From NCBI GenBank assembly GCA_937870605.1, contig CALMZW010000238.1, forward strand, positions 1 to 6,977: a stretch of 6,977 nt of DNA. The letters run 5' to 3'. Positions 1 through 6,547 of this stretch are shown here, piece by piece; positions within the stretch are counted from its first letter, which is position 1, and each line of letters starts with the position of its first letter. The DNA is from an uncultured Synergistaceae bacterium (lineage in GTDB: Bacteria; Synergistota; Synergistia; Synergistales; Aminobacteriaceae). The position numbers and the translations under genes were made by a program. The notes under the pieces are model-generated. The model was not told the origin of the DNA. It saw only the letters and a program-made list of their open reading frames with translations, and ran no database searches.

Positions 1-235
1 GCTCCTGAAGGACTTCTTTTCGGAGCTTCTGTCATGCGCCCCGTGGGAAACGGAACATCTTGAGGCATTCACACGCGCATGGGCGAACGCGAAGGCAAGC
101 AAGATCAAGGAACTCGCAATGCCTCTCCGGATGGCGCTGACGGGCGCCAAGGTCAGTCCCGGAATCTTTGAAGTGGCTGCGCTTATGGGAAAGGACGAAG
201 TACGGCGGCGTCTGGCCGGATACGATTTTCTGTAA
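1..235 (+). CDS. gltX: Glutamyl-tRNA synthetase, C-terminal fragment (5' end outside window)
   Basis: The frame starting at base 2 is open from the window edge to a TAA at 233-235 and gives the last 77 residues of a protein. They contain the stretch ELAMPLRMALTGAKVSPGIF followed by a G-K-x-x-V-x-x-R-L ending, the typical C-terminus of bacterial glutamyl-tRNA synthetase. This is part of the helical anticodon-binding domain of a class I aminoacyl-tRNA synthetase that charges tRNA-Glu with glutamate in the cytoplasm. The catalytic domain with the HIGH and KMSKS motifs lies outside the window. An intrinsic terminator follows directly, and the gene converges on the hydrogenase operon with no functional link expected. 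A discriminating or tRNA-Gln-charging GltX paralogue cannot be excluded from the tail alone. Confidence 0.93.
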   Translation, partial: LLKDFFSELLSCAPWETEHLEAFTRAWANAKASKIKELAMPLRMALTGAKVSPGIFEVAALMGKDEVRRRLAGYDFL

Positions 236-247
236 GTCTTCACAGCG

Positions 248-283
248 AAGCGGGAGGCCGAAGGTCCGGCCTCCCGCTTTTTT
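248..283 (+). terminator. Intrinsic terminator of gltX
   Basis: An 11-bp perfect GC-rich stem (250-260 with 267-277) is extended by two A-T pairs, has a 6-nt loop (261-266), and is followed by six T residues (278-283). It begins 12 nt after the gltX stop codon, as expected for a Rho-independent terminator. On the minus strand the same hairpin is followed by TTCGCTG rather than a T-tract, so it would be at best a weak terminator for the converging hydrogenase operon. Confidence 0.93.
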
Positions 284-291
284 CTTACGCT

Positions 292-314
292 CCGGGAATA
301 TCACGGATTCCCGG
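292..314 (-). repeat. Perfect inverted repeat downstream of mbhN
   Basis: Bases 292-299 (CCGGGAAT) and 307-314 (ATTCCCGG) are perfect reverse complements separated by 7 nt, forming an 8-bp hairpin. It lies 43 nt past the mbhN stop codon and would be the first hairpin in the operon transcript's 3' end. There is no T-tract after it on either strand, so it is not a standard intrinsic terminator. It may protect the 3' end of the operon mRNA or act with the gltX hairpin (248-283) to stop minus-strand transcription. The role is inferred; the repeat itself is seen directly. Confidence 0.55.
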
Positions 315-357
315 GAACGATGTCGATTCAACTACAGGCGATGTGGGGACCGCTCGC

Positions 358-1014
358 CTATTTCGTCCCGGCGACGGAAACATCCGCCGGATGGATGGCG
401 TCTTTCGGGCACCCTTCGGCGCACTTTCCGCATCCGATACACACGGTTTCGTCGATGACATGGGGCTGTTTCACCGTTCCCGAAATCGCTCCAACCGGAC
501 AGGCTCGGGCGCATTTTGTGCAGCCGATGCAGGATTCCGGACTGATCCGGTAGACCGTTTTCGAAGCCGTCGAATCCGAAGCGGATGTCCCGCTCTCCAA
601 TTCGACGGGACCCGAATCCGTAACGATCTGCTCTTTCCGGTCGTACGACGAAATCAGAAAGTCTTTCGTCATGGACAGGCATTTGACCGGGCATACCTCC
701 GTACACTGTGCGCAAAAACAGCAACGATCGATATGAATGAGTATCTTTTTCTCTTCCGGTAAATATTCCGTCGCGTTCGCGGGACAAACCCGAACGCACA
801 GCTTGCAGCCGATACATTTTGCCTTGTCGTACGCGAGCTTTCCCCGAAATCGCTTTCCGGTTTCGACCGGCGGATTGAGACTGATCTTCCCCTCCGCGGC
901 GGCCAGCAGCGCATCCGTGAGCGAATCCGGCATGCCGGGAACGGGAAACGGATTCGTGAACGGAGCGTCCGTCATCTGTCGCAGGAGTTCGATGGACATC
1001 TTGTTAAAGACCAT
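358..1014 (-). CDS. mbhN: Membrane-bound hydrogenase ferredoxin-like subunit MbhN with an extra C-terminal 2[4Fe-4S] domain
   Basis: This NuoI-like electron-entry subunit of the hydrogenase's cytoplasmic arm has 218 residues. The first ferredoxin domain has two cluster motifs: C67, C70, C73, C77 and C98, C101, C104, C108. These are the pair expected for NuoI/MbhN and carry electrons to MbhJ. A Ser/Thr/Gly/Glu-rich linker (about 135-153) leads to a second domain (154-208) with two further motifs: C162, C165, C168, C172 and C192, C195, C198, C202. That domain, with SCIGCTKCARACPVGAISG followed by a PHxID segment, resembles the ferredoxin tail of NuoF/HydB-type flavoprotein subunits. The archaeal MbhN is, from memory, about 140 residues with two clusters, so the tail is an addition. 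The ATG at 1014 has AGGAGG (1023-1028) 8 nt upstream. It is the last gene of the operon, 13 nt after mbhM. The subunit assignment is firm; the role of the extra domain is inferred. Confidence 0.92.
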   Translation of the reverse strand: MVFNKMSIELLRQMTDAPFTNPFPVPGMPDSLTDALLAAAEGKISLNPPVETGKRFRGKLAYDKAKCIGCKLCVRVCPANATEYLPEEKKILIHIDRCCFCAQCTEVCPVKCLSMTKDFLISSYDRKEQIVTDSGPVELESGTSASDSTASKTVYRISPESCIGCTKCARACPVGAISGTVKQPHVIDETVCIGCGKCAEGCPKDAIHPADVSVAGTK

Positions 1015-1027
1015 GCCGCCCGCCTCC

Positions 1028-2026
1028 TCAGAAGATCCTGTCGATGGAAAGCAGAAGCATGCCCGCGATGGACAGCCCTGCCACGTTGATCCAGTAGAAA
1101 TGGGAGGCCTGTCCGATCTTGAGACGCCCCAGCGACGAACGCATGAACGTGACGACCACGATCAGCACGACGAATACCTTTACCCAGAACCACAGGAAAT
1201 CAAGCGCGTACAGGAAACAGCCGGAGAATCCGATGAGCTTCCCGAGGGATAACGGGAAGAACAGAACCGTGATAATCGCCGATATCGCAAGGGCCCGAAG
1301 GGCGAACGTCAATTTGAGCATCGCCAGGTTGACGCCGGAGTATTCGATGATAAGCCCTTCGAGAATCTCTGTCTTGGCTTCGGGAATATCCATCAGTCCC
1401 TTTCCCGTCTCGCCGGGAACGACAAGAACCATCGCAAACAGGAGACACAAAAGACCCAGAATGCCCGCCTTGCCGACGACATTCCATACCGGATTGGCGA
1501 CGAACGTCTCGAGGTTCCACGCTTCGCCCGGCAATCCGTACCGATAGGCGACCCACGCCATTGTGGAGGCGACTACGGCGAGCGGGAGCTCGTAGCTCAT
1601 CATCAGGATCATCTCGCGCTGCGCGCCGACGTTCGCGATGGGATTCGAGCTGGCGAAACCGCCCAGCGCCATGCACACCCCGCAAAAACCGAGCATGTAG
1701 AGGATCAGCACCAGATCTCCCTCTCCGCCCAGGATCGCAGGGAGCGACCCTACCGGCATATAGAGGAACACGACGAGCATGCTCGCAAGCGCCATCCACG
1801 GCGCGGAATTGAATATCCACGCGATGGCGCGTCTGGGGACGATGTTCTCTTTCCCCAGCAGCTTCAGGATATCATAGAAGGGCTGAAAGAGCGGCGGGCC
1901 CCAGCGGCGCTGCATGCGAGCGTTGATGATCCGGTCGACTCCGTCGAAAAGAAGCGCAAGCAAAAGCGCCAGAAGCATCAACGCCGAACCGGCAACCAGT
2001 TTCAACAGTATGGTGAGTATCATCAT
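1028..2026 (-). CDS. mbhM: Membrane-bound hydrogenase membrane anchor MbhM (NuoH/HyfC-like)
   Basis: A 332-residue, very hydrophobic protein with about eight membrane helices, the usual size and make-up of the NuoH family. This subunit anchors the [NiFe]/Fe-S arm and links redox chemistry to ion movement. Family motifs seen include INARMQRRWGPP (34-45), the QREMILMMSYELPL segment (136-149, with E138 and E146), and the acidic loop IPEAKTEILEG followed by EYSG (214-231, with E216, E220, E223 and E228), which matches the NuoH 'EAE..L..G...EYSG' signature. I chose the ATG at 2026, overlapping the mbhL stop as ATGA and preceding a hydrophobic first helix. An AGGAGG lies at 2038-2043, spaced a rather long 11 nt; the next codon is also ATG. 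The open frame runs back to 2254, but that part is Arg/His-rich, lies inside mbhL and is unlikely to be translated. Confidence 0.93.
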   Translation of the reverse strand: MMILTILLKLVAGSALMLLALLLALLFDGVDRIINARMQRRWGPPLFQPFYDILKLLGKENIVPRRAIAWIFNSAPWMALASMLVVFLYMPVGSLPAILGGEGDLVLILYMLGFCGVCMALGGFASSNPIANVGAQREMILMMSYELPLAVVASTMAWVAYRYGLPGEAWNLETFVANPVWNVVGKAGILGLLCLLFAMVLVVPGETGKGLMDIPEAKTEILEGLIIEYSGVNLAMLKLTFALRALAISAIITVLFFPLSLGKLIGFSGCFLYALDFLWFWVKVFVVLIVVVTFMRSSLGRLKIGQASHFYWINVAGLSIAGMLLLSIDRIF

Positions 2027-3252
2027 GCCGGCATCAACCTCCTTGTTTTTTCCCTGCTCAGGTCCAGGAGTTGTTCGCGAGTCATGATCTGTTCGCCGCC
2101 GGTTCCGGCGTTGGTGACCAGCATGCGCTCCATACACGAAATACACGGGTCGATGCTGTTGATGATCAGCGGCGCGTCGGCAAGCTCGTTGCCCATGAAC
2201 ATGACCGGCCAGGAAACCGCATTCGCGTATGTAGGGGCGCGCACCTTCCACCATGTCAGATTCTCGTTGCCGGAGGTCAGATGAACGACACGGCTGTCAT
2301 CCCCGCGGGGAGCTTCGATAATGCCCCATCCGGTCCCCTCGGCTTTTTTGAGGAGAGAGAGAACCTTGACGACGCTTTTCTCGAAAACGATATCGCCTTC
2401 GGGGAGACCGTCGAGAATCTTCTCCATCAGATCGAGGGACTGATAGACTTCCAAAACGCGCACCAGGAAACGATCGAACACGTCCCCGCGAGCTTCGCCG
2501 ACATAGTCCTGAGGCACAACCGGCTTTACGTCAAGATCCCCGTACGCCTCGTACGGCGCAGACCAGCGCAGATCGCACCGCACGCCGCTCGCTCTCGCAG
2601 TCGGTCCGAGCGCACAGAGCCGTATGGCGTCTTCATACGAGAGGACGCCGACGTCCCTCATGCGGGCCTTCGCGATGGGGTCCTGCGTCACGATGTCATA
2701 GAACGCAGAGAATTCGCTTCGATAATACCGGATCATATCCCGGATGACGGCATCGACCTCGGGCGTTATGTCCCACCGGACTCCGCCGACCGTTCCGACT
2801 CCGTAGTTCACGCGGTTTCCCGTGTACGCCTCGAGAACGTCCATAACTCTCTCCCGCATAAGCATACCCAACTGGAACGCGGAATCGAAGCCGATGGAAT
2901 AGCAGGCGACTCCGGCCCACAATATGTGGGAGTGAACGCGTTCGAGTTCCAGGACGAGCGAACGGATATACTGTCCCCTGGCCGGAACCTGTATCTGGGC
3001 GGCGTCTTCGACCGCCCGGAGAAAGGCGGTAATGTGGCTGAAGGAACAAATTCCGCAAATTCTTTCGGCGAGATAGATCACCTGTATCGGATTCCGTTCC
3101 CGTCCCATCATTTCGATGCCGCGATGTATGGCGCCGGGCCGGACTCGTGCTCCCACGATCTTTTCGCCGTCAAGATCCAGCCAGGCCGTTATGGGTTCCT
3201 TGAGTCCGACATGGACGGGGCCGATCGGCACCGTGTACGTCTTGGCGCTCAT
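2023..3252 (-). CDS. mbhL: Membrane-bound [NiFe] hydrogenase catalytic large subunit MbhL (NuoD-like)
   Basis: This catalytic subunit reduces protons to H2 at a Ni-Fe centre. With the start at 3252 it has 409 residues. Both Ni-binding motifs are intact: RICGIC (C66, C69) near the N-terminus and DPCISC (C370, C373) near the C-terminus. E19, in GPVHVGLKEP, sits where group 4 hydrogenases keep a glutamate linked to proton transfer. The HRGIE segment (43-47) is also typical of the family. A tail of 33 residues follows DPCISCMER, suggesting removal by a maturation endopeptidase after R376, as known for E. coli HycE. Four intact cysteines argue against the related Mbs/Mbx sulfane reductase and complex I NuoD. 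ATGs occur at 3258 and 3252; AGGTGG (3260-3265) is only 1 nt from the first but 7 nt from the second, so the second is preferred. The gene follows mbhK by 13 nt. Confidence 0.95.
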   Translation of the reverse strand: MSAKTYTVPIGPVHVGLKEPITAWLDLDGEKIVGARVRPGAIHRGIEMMGRERNPIQVIYLAERICGICSFSHITAFLRAVEDAAQIQVPARGQYIRSLVLELERVHSHILWAGVACYSIGFDSAFQLGMLMRERVMDVLEAYTGNRVNYGVGTVGGVRWDITPEVDAVIRDMIRYYRSEFSAFYDIVTQDPIAKARMRDVGVLSYEDAIRLCALGPTARASGVRCDLRWSAPYEAYGDLDVKPVVPQDYVGEARGDVFDRFLVRVLEVYQSLDLMEKILDGLPEGDIVFEKSVVKVLSLLKKAEGTGWGIIEAPRGDDSRVVHLTSGNENLTWWKVRAPTYANAVSWPVMFMGNELADAPLIINSIDPCISCMERMLVTNAGTGGEQIMTREQLLDLSREKTRRLMPA

Positions 3253-3259
3253 GGTCATT

Positions 3260-3265
3260 CCACCT
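3260..3265 (-). promoter_or_regulatory. Ribosome binding site of mbhL
   Basis: AGGTGG on the minus strand. Spacing is 1 nt to the ATG at 3258 but 7 nt to the ATG at 3252, which supports starting MbhL at the second methionine (MSAKTYTV). Confidence 0.65.
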
Positions 3266-3811
3266 TTAGGAGAGATCTCGCATCATGTCGGGATTGAGCC
3301 CATCTTTATCCCGACGCCACGGCTTGACATTTTCGTCCCAGTTTTCGGGGAGGAAAATGAACCCCTTCATGGGCAAGCCTTCAAATTCCACGCCAAGCAT
3401 TTCGCGCATTTCGCGTTCGCTGTACTCGATTCCCGGAATCCTGTCGAAAAGAGACGGCATATGCAGATCGGACTTGGGGACAAGGACGCAAACGGAAACG
3501 CCAAGCCGCTTCCCGTGCTCCGAGACGCGGAAGAGTGAAAAATGATAGTTCAGGAGGACATCGTCTCCGACATCGTCGCCGGACATGACGTGGAAATGCG
3601 GAAAGTCGAGGCGAAAAAGCTCCTCTATCGTCTGAAGGAAGCGGCCTTTCTCCACCTGAATCCACAGATCGACATACTGAACGGAATTGTCGCGTCCGCC
3701 GACCCGGTCGCGACGCTGAATCCGGATGTCGGGAAGACGTTCTTCAAGCCGCGCAATGACGGCCTCAGAAGATAGAGGCTCTTTGACATAATCAATACTC
3801 CGGTTCATCAT
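3266..3811 (-). CDS. mbhK: Membrane-bound hydrogenase subunit MbhK (NuoC-like, 30-kDa family)
   Basis: A 181-residue soluble protein of the NuoC/30-kDa complex I family. It is a structural subunit that packs against the large and small hydrogenase subunits on the cytoplasmic side and binds no cofactor itself. The diagnostic region is 127-150, with GIEYSEREMREMLGVEFEG then LPMKG, matching the family pattern 'ER-E--(E/D)M-G--F-G-P'. It is followed by FIFLPENWDE and a polar tail. The start is the first of two tandem ATGs (3811), which overlaps the mbhJ stop as ATGATGA; AGGGGG lies 7 nt upstream. The overlap suggests translational coupling with mbhJ. Unlike NuoCD fusions in some bacteria, it is separate from the large subunit. 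The position between NuoB-like and NuoD-like genes supports the assignment. Confidence 0.9.
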   Translation of the reverse strand: MMNRSIDYVKEPLSSEAVIARLEERLPDIRIQRRDRVGGRDNSVQYVDLWIQVEKGRFLQTIEELFRLDFPHFHVMSGDDVGDDVLLNYHFSLFRVSEHGKRLGVSVCVLVPKSDLHMPSLFDRIPGIEYSEREMREMLGVEFEGLPMKGFIFLPENWDENVKPWRRDKDGLNPDMMRDLS

Positions 3812-4275
3812 TCTGTTTCCCCCTGAGCCGCGCAGATGAGTTCCTTCCGCTTGCCTTCAAGCTTCAGGACTGCTTTCGCAACACCCTCGATGATGGCTTC
3901 CGGTCGCGGCGGACACCCGTGAACGTACACGTCTACGGGGATGATCCTGTCAACGGGGCCTTCGAGACTGTACGAACGATAGAAAACATCTCCCGACGCG
4001 CCGCAGTTTCCGACGACCACAACGACTTTTGGATCCGGTATCTGATGGTATATCCGGAGCAACCGGTCTTTCATATACGTCGTTACGGGGCCGGTGACGA
4101 CAAGAACATCGGCGTGACGCGGAGTTCCAACCAGCTTCATGCCGAAACGCTCGATATCGTACCGGGGACTGATCGTTGCAACGATTTCTATGTCACAGCC
4201 GTTGCACGATCCGCTGTTGCATGTCGTTACCCAGAGGGATTTCGGCAGAATTTCCAGATATTTTTCGAGTTTCAC
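3808..4275 (-). CDS. mbhJ: Membrane-bound hydrogenase small subunit MbhJ (NuoB-like, proximal [4Fe-4S])
   Basis: This electron-transfer subunit, 155 residues, holds the single [4Fe-4S] cluster next to the [NiFe] site. The four expected ligands are visible: C24 and C27 in SCNGCDIE, C91 in GNCGASG, and C121 in HGCPPRPE. The surrounding CNGCDIE, RHADVLVVTGPV and GCPPRPE segments are characteristic of group 4 hydrogenase small subunits and NuoB. There is no twin-arginine signal or long C-terminal extension, as expected for a cytoplasm-facing group 4 enzyme. I chose a GTG start at 4275: AGGGGG (4283-4288) lies 7 nt upstream, and it begins 11 nt after mbhI ends. An in-frame ATG at 4338 would overlap mbhI by about 50 nt and add an N-terminus foreign to the family. 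C19 is an additional cysteine close to the cluster. The stop overlaps the mbhK start. Confidence 0.94.
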   Translation of the reverse strand: MKLEKYLEILPKSLWVTTCNSGSCNGCDIEIVATISPRYDIERFGMKLVGTPRHADVLVVTGPVTTYMKDRLLRIYHQIPDPKVVVVVGNCGASGDVFYRSYSLEGPVDRIIPVDVYVHGCPPRPEAIIEGVAKAVLKLEGKRKELICAAQGETE

Positions 4276-4282
4276 CTTTTCA

Positions 4283-4288
4283 CCCCCT
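4283..4288 (-). promoter_or_regulatory. Ribosome binding site of mbhJ, supporting a GTG start
   Basis: AGGGGG on the minus strand, overlapping the end of mbhI, is 7 nt from the GTG at 4275. It decides the mbhJ start in favour of GTG rather than the upstream in-frame ATG at 4338. Confidence 0.7.
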
Positions 4289-4628
4289 AGATAATGACAG
4301 CAAGGGCACAGATGACGGCCGAGACGACGATGAACCATCCCGCATAATCCGTGGTGACTCCGCTGTGAAACGCGACCAGCGCCTTATAAAAAGGAGCGAA
4401 CGCTTTCTTGTATCCCCAATACGCGGCGGAGGCAGGAACGGTTATTTCCTCTCCATCCTCCGGAACAGGATTGCCGGACCAGAAAATTTCGTCCTGCTCG
4501 GTTCCCTTTTTGTAGTCCTTTCTTCCCTTGGAACGAATCCACAGGGCGTAGAACGATGCGATGCAGAAAAACGCAAGCCACGCAGAAACGTTCCAGAAAC
4601 CGAATCCTGAAAACACCGTGGTGAACAT
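4287..4628 (-). CDS. mbhI: Membrane-bound hydrogenase subunit MbhI
   Basis: A 113-residue membrane protein. One hydrophobic helix lies at about 12-31 and another at about 96-113. Between them is a polar and amphipathic stretch containing DEIFWSGNPVP and VPASAAYWGYKKAF. Position between the MrpD-like and NuoB-like genes, size and the two-helix layout match MbhI of archaeal Mbh. There MbhI corresponds to the C-terminal end of MrpA/NuoL and is thought to brace the antiporter arm against the hydrogenase arm. The ATG at 4628 is preceded by a GGGAGGTGG ribosome site, AGGTGG being 7 nt away, and lies 15 nt after the mbhH stop. The family is poorly conserved in sequence, so the name rests on gene order as much as on motifs. 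Confidence 0.8.
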   Translation of the reverse strand: MFTTVFSGFGFWNVSAWLAFFCIASFYALWIRSKGRKDYKKGTEQDEIFWSGNPVPEDGEEITVPASAAYWGYKKAFAPFYKALVAFHSGVTTDYAGWFIVVSAVICALAVII

Positions 4629-4643
4629 TGTCGCGCCACCTCC

Positions 4644-6203
4644 CTACGGATGCAGAACGGCGCTGATATAGCCCGCCTGGTCAATAAGCGCTTTCGCCGC
4701 CGGTTCGACAAGAGAGGAAAGCGTCCACGACGGGAACAGGGAAAATCCGATAATGACAACCCCGAATACCATCATTCCCAGAACCATGCTTGCAGGAACT
4801 TCCCGGACCGAGCGCCACTTGTTCTTCTCAGGTCCGAGAAAGGCGGTCTGGAAGATCTTCACGAAGGACGCGAGCGTCAGCACCGAAGTGACCAGCGCCA
4901 CAGCGCTGAGCAGGGGATGTACCGTAAAGACGGACTCGTAAATGAGCAGCTTGGACACATAACCGTTGAAGGGAGGAATCCCCGAGATCGCAGCGGCGGC
5001 AATCAGGAAAAGAACCGTCGTATAGGGCATACGCCGCGCCAAACCGCCCATCTCGTTCAGATCTCGCGTTCCGGTTGCGTAGTACAGGGCTCCTGCGGCG
5101 AGGAAGAGCAACCCCTTGTACATGCTGTAATTCACCATATGGAAGAGTCCGCCCTTGATAGCGGTGAACCCATAATCCGCAAGAGCCCTCGGATCATGAA
5201 GCGCGGCGAGTCCGACGCCGAACGCAAGCAGCATGTACCCGACCTGCGAAATCGAATGGTATCCTATCAACCGTTTGATTTCATGCTGGATAACAGCCAT
5301 CGTAACGCCGAAGAACATGGACATGAGTCCCAGCACGATGAATATCCACGGGATAAAACCGCTCTGCGCCACGGTTCCGAAAAGCGTGAAGCAGACGCGC
5401 ATCAAACCGTAGAGAGAAACCTGGCTGACGGTGACGAGCAGACACGTAACGCCCGAAGGCGACTCGGCGTACGAATCGGGCATCCACATGCTCATCGGGA
5501 ATGCGCCGCATTTCATCGCCAGGGCCGCTACGAGAAGGGCGAGTATCAACTTGTCCAGCGTCGACATCTGCACCGCGTTCGCTATGGCCGCCATATTCAG
5601 GAAGTTGTATTTCCCGTAAATCGACCCGACGGCTATCAGAATGAGCATCGCCGATATCTGCGAGAGCAGCATGTATTTGAAGCTCGCTTCTATCGCCTCG
5701 GGCTTGTCGCGCCAGAACGCGATCAGGCCGAACGAAGCGACGGACGCTATCTCGATGAACACGAAGAAGTTGAACATGTCGCCGGTCAGGGACATCCCCA
5801 TCGCGCCGACCGTAAGAAGGAAATACAGAGAGACGAAACGGTGAAGGCCGCTGAAACCACGCATGTATTGAAGAGAAAACAGCGCGCCTGCGAAAGAGGC
5901 GATTCCGACGGTCAGCCCCATGAAGGCGCTGAGCGCGTCGATTTCGAACATGATGCGCACGGGAAAGGTGAATCCCGACGGCAACGTCAGCGAAAAGGAT
6001 TCGCCGCCCATGACGTAGAGGATCGTGCCGTGTGCCAGGACGCTCCTCCACAGAAGAAAGGCGATGGCCAGCGTGACGAACGATACGACGATCAACAGAA
6101 GATTGCGCAGGGTTTTCCCCCCGAGAGATACGAGAGGAGCCGCAAAAGCTCCGAGGAGCGGGATCGCGATTACGAGGGCAGGAAGATGCTCGCTCCAGTT
6201 CAT
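4644..6203 (-). CDS. mbhH: Membrane-bound hydrogenase ion-pumping subunit MbhH (MrpD/NuoN-like)
   Basis: A 519-residue multi-helix membrane protein of the proton-conducting MrpD/NuoL-M-N family, with about 14 helices as usual. It is the main ion-translocating subunit, coupled to H2 production. Key family residues visible are E151 (FVFIEIASVASFG, helix 5), K231 (AALAMKCGAFP, helix 7), K363 (NYSMYKGLLFLAAG) and K418 (SGIPPFNGYVSKLL, helix 12). The segment HEIKRLIGYHSISQVGYM (307-324) is also typical. At position 261 the sequence reads SQVSLYGLMR, whereas most relatives have Lys or His at this helix 8 site. The ATG at 6203 overlaps the mbhG stop (ATGA), with GGAGG 8 nt upstream. NuoN or NuoM of complex I would look alike in isolation; the neighbours decide for Mbh. 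Confidence 0.93.
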   Translation of the reverse strand: MNWSEHLPALVIAIPLLGAFAAPLVSLGGKTLRNLLLIVVSFVTLAIAFLLWRSVLAHGTILYVMGGESFSLTLPSGFTFPVRIMFEIDALSAFMGLTVGIASFAGALFSLQYMRGFSGLHRFVSLYFLLTVGAMGMSLTGDMFNFFVFIEIASVASFGLIAFWRDKPEAIEASFKYMLLSQISAMLILIAVGSIYGKYNFLNMAAIANAVQMSTLDKLILALLVAALAMKCGAFPMSMWMPDSYAESPSGVTCLLVTVSQVSLYGLMRVCFTLFGTVAQSGFIPWIFIVLGLMSMFFGVTMAVIQHEIKRLIGYHSISQVGYMLLAFGVGLAALHDPRALADYGFTAIKGGLFHMVNYSMYKGLLFLAAGALYYATGTRDLNEMGGLARRMPYTTVLFLIAAAAISGIPPFNGYVSKLLIYESVFTVHPLLSAVALVTSVLTLASFVKIFQTAFLGPEKNKWRSVREVPASMVLGMMVFGVVIIGFSLFPSWTLSSLVEPAAKALIDQAGYISAVLHP

Positions 6204-6547
6204 CCTCGCAACCTCCGTATCTCGTTGACGTCAAGCGTTCCGTAATGCTTGTACAGCATCATGATCAACGCAAGCATCAATGCCGTCGTCGCAAGGGCGA
6301 TGACGATGGCTGTCAGGGTAAGGCACTGAGGGATCGGCAGAACGACCTTCGTATGCGCGCCCGAAAGGTAATGGATCGGAATCGCTCCGCCGTTTCTGTA
6401 TCCCATTGCGACGAGAAACAGGTTGACTGCGGAAGCGATGACGCTGACGCCGATCGAGATCTTGACGAGATTTCGTTCGGACAGAATCGCAATGATCCCC
6501 ATCAGAAAGAGCACTCCCACGACAAAGAAAGGCGCGTTACCGATCAT
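6200..6547 (-). CDS. mbhG: Membrane-bound hydrogenase subunit MbhG (MrpC/NuoK-like)
   Basis: A 115-residue protein with three predicted membrane helices (about 5-22, 30-48 and 75-99), the size and layout of MrpC/MnhC and NuoK. Family features are ERNLVKISIGVSVIASAVNL in the second helix region and PIPQCLTLTAIVIALATTA (71-89) in the third, which matches the Mrp pattern 'DPLPQALVLTAIVI'. The Asp that normally opens this motif is Leu70 here. It forms part of the antiporter module next to MbhH. The ATG at 6547 overlaps the end of mbhF by 11 nt and has a GGAG-type site about 8 nt upstream; the stop overlaps the mbhH start. Translational coupling on both sides is likely. Confidence 0.92.
   Translation of the reverse strand: MIGNAPFFVVGVLFLMGIIAILSERNLVKISIGVSVIASAVNLFLVAMGYRNGGAIPIHYLSGAHTKVVLPIPQCLTLTAIVIALATTALMLALIMMLYKHYGTLDVNEIRRLRG

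Noticed and set aside
2027..2254. Upstream extension of mbhM to an ATG at 2254
   Set aside because: It would lie wholly inside mbhL and add a basic, polar 76-residue leader unlike NuoH family proteins. The ATG at 2026 is followed at once by the first membrane helix.
2023..3252. Possible sulfane-sulfur reductase (Mbs/Mbx) or complex I large subunit instead of hydrogenase
   Set aside because: All four [NiFe]-ligating cysteines (RICGIC and DPCISC) are present; these relatives have lost some or all of them.
2071..3297. 408-codon plus-strand open frame antisense to mbhL
   Set aside because: Opposite the catalytic subunit gene with both [NiFe] motifs in the other strand; the translated product shows no family feature and looks like a codon-bias shadow.
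4276..4338. Upstream extension of mbhJ to an ATG at 4338, adding a CPCC-containing leader
   Set aside because: It overlaps mbhI, lacks family similarity, and the GTG at 4275 has a well-spaced AGGGGG site. The CPCC is a reading of mbhI in another frame, not an extra metal site.
4650..6245. 531-codon plus-strand open frame antisense to mbhH
   Set aside because: It lies almost exactly opposite a clearly conserved membrane protein gene. Its product is rich in Arg, His, Glu, Asp and Gln with no recognisable motif. Long antisense frames of this kind are a by-product of codon bias.
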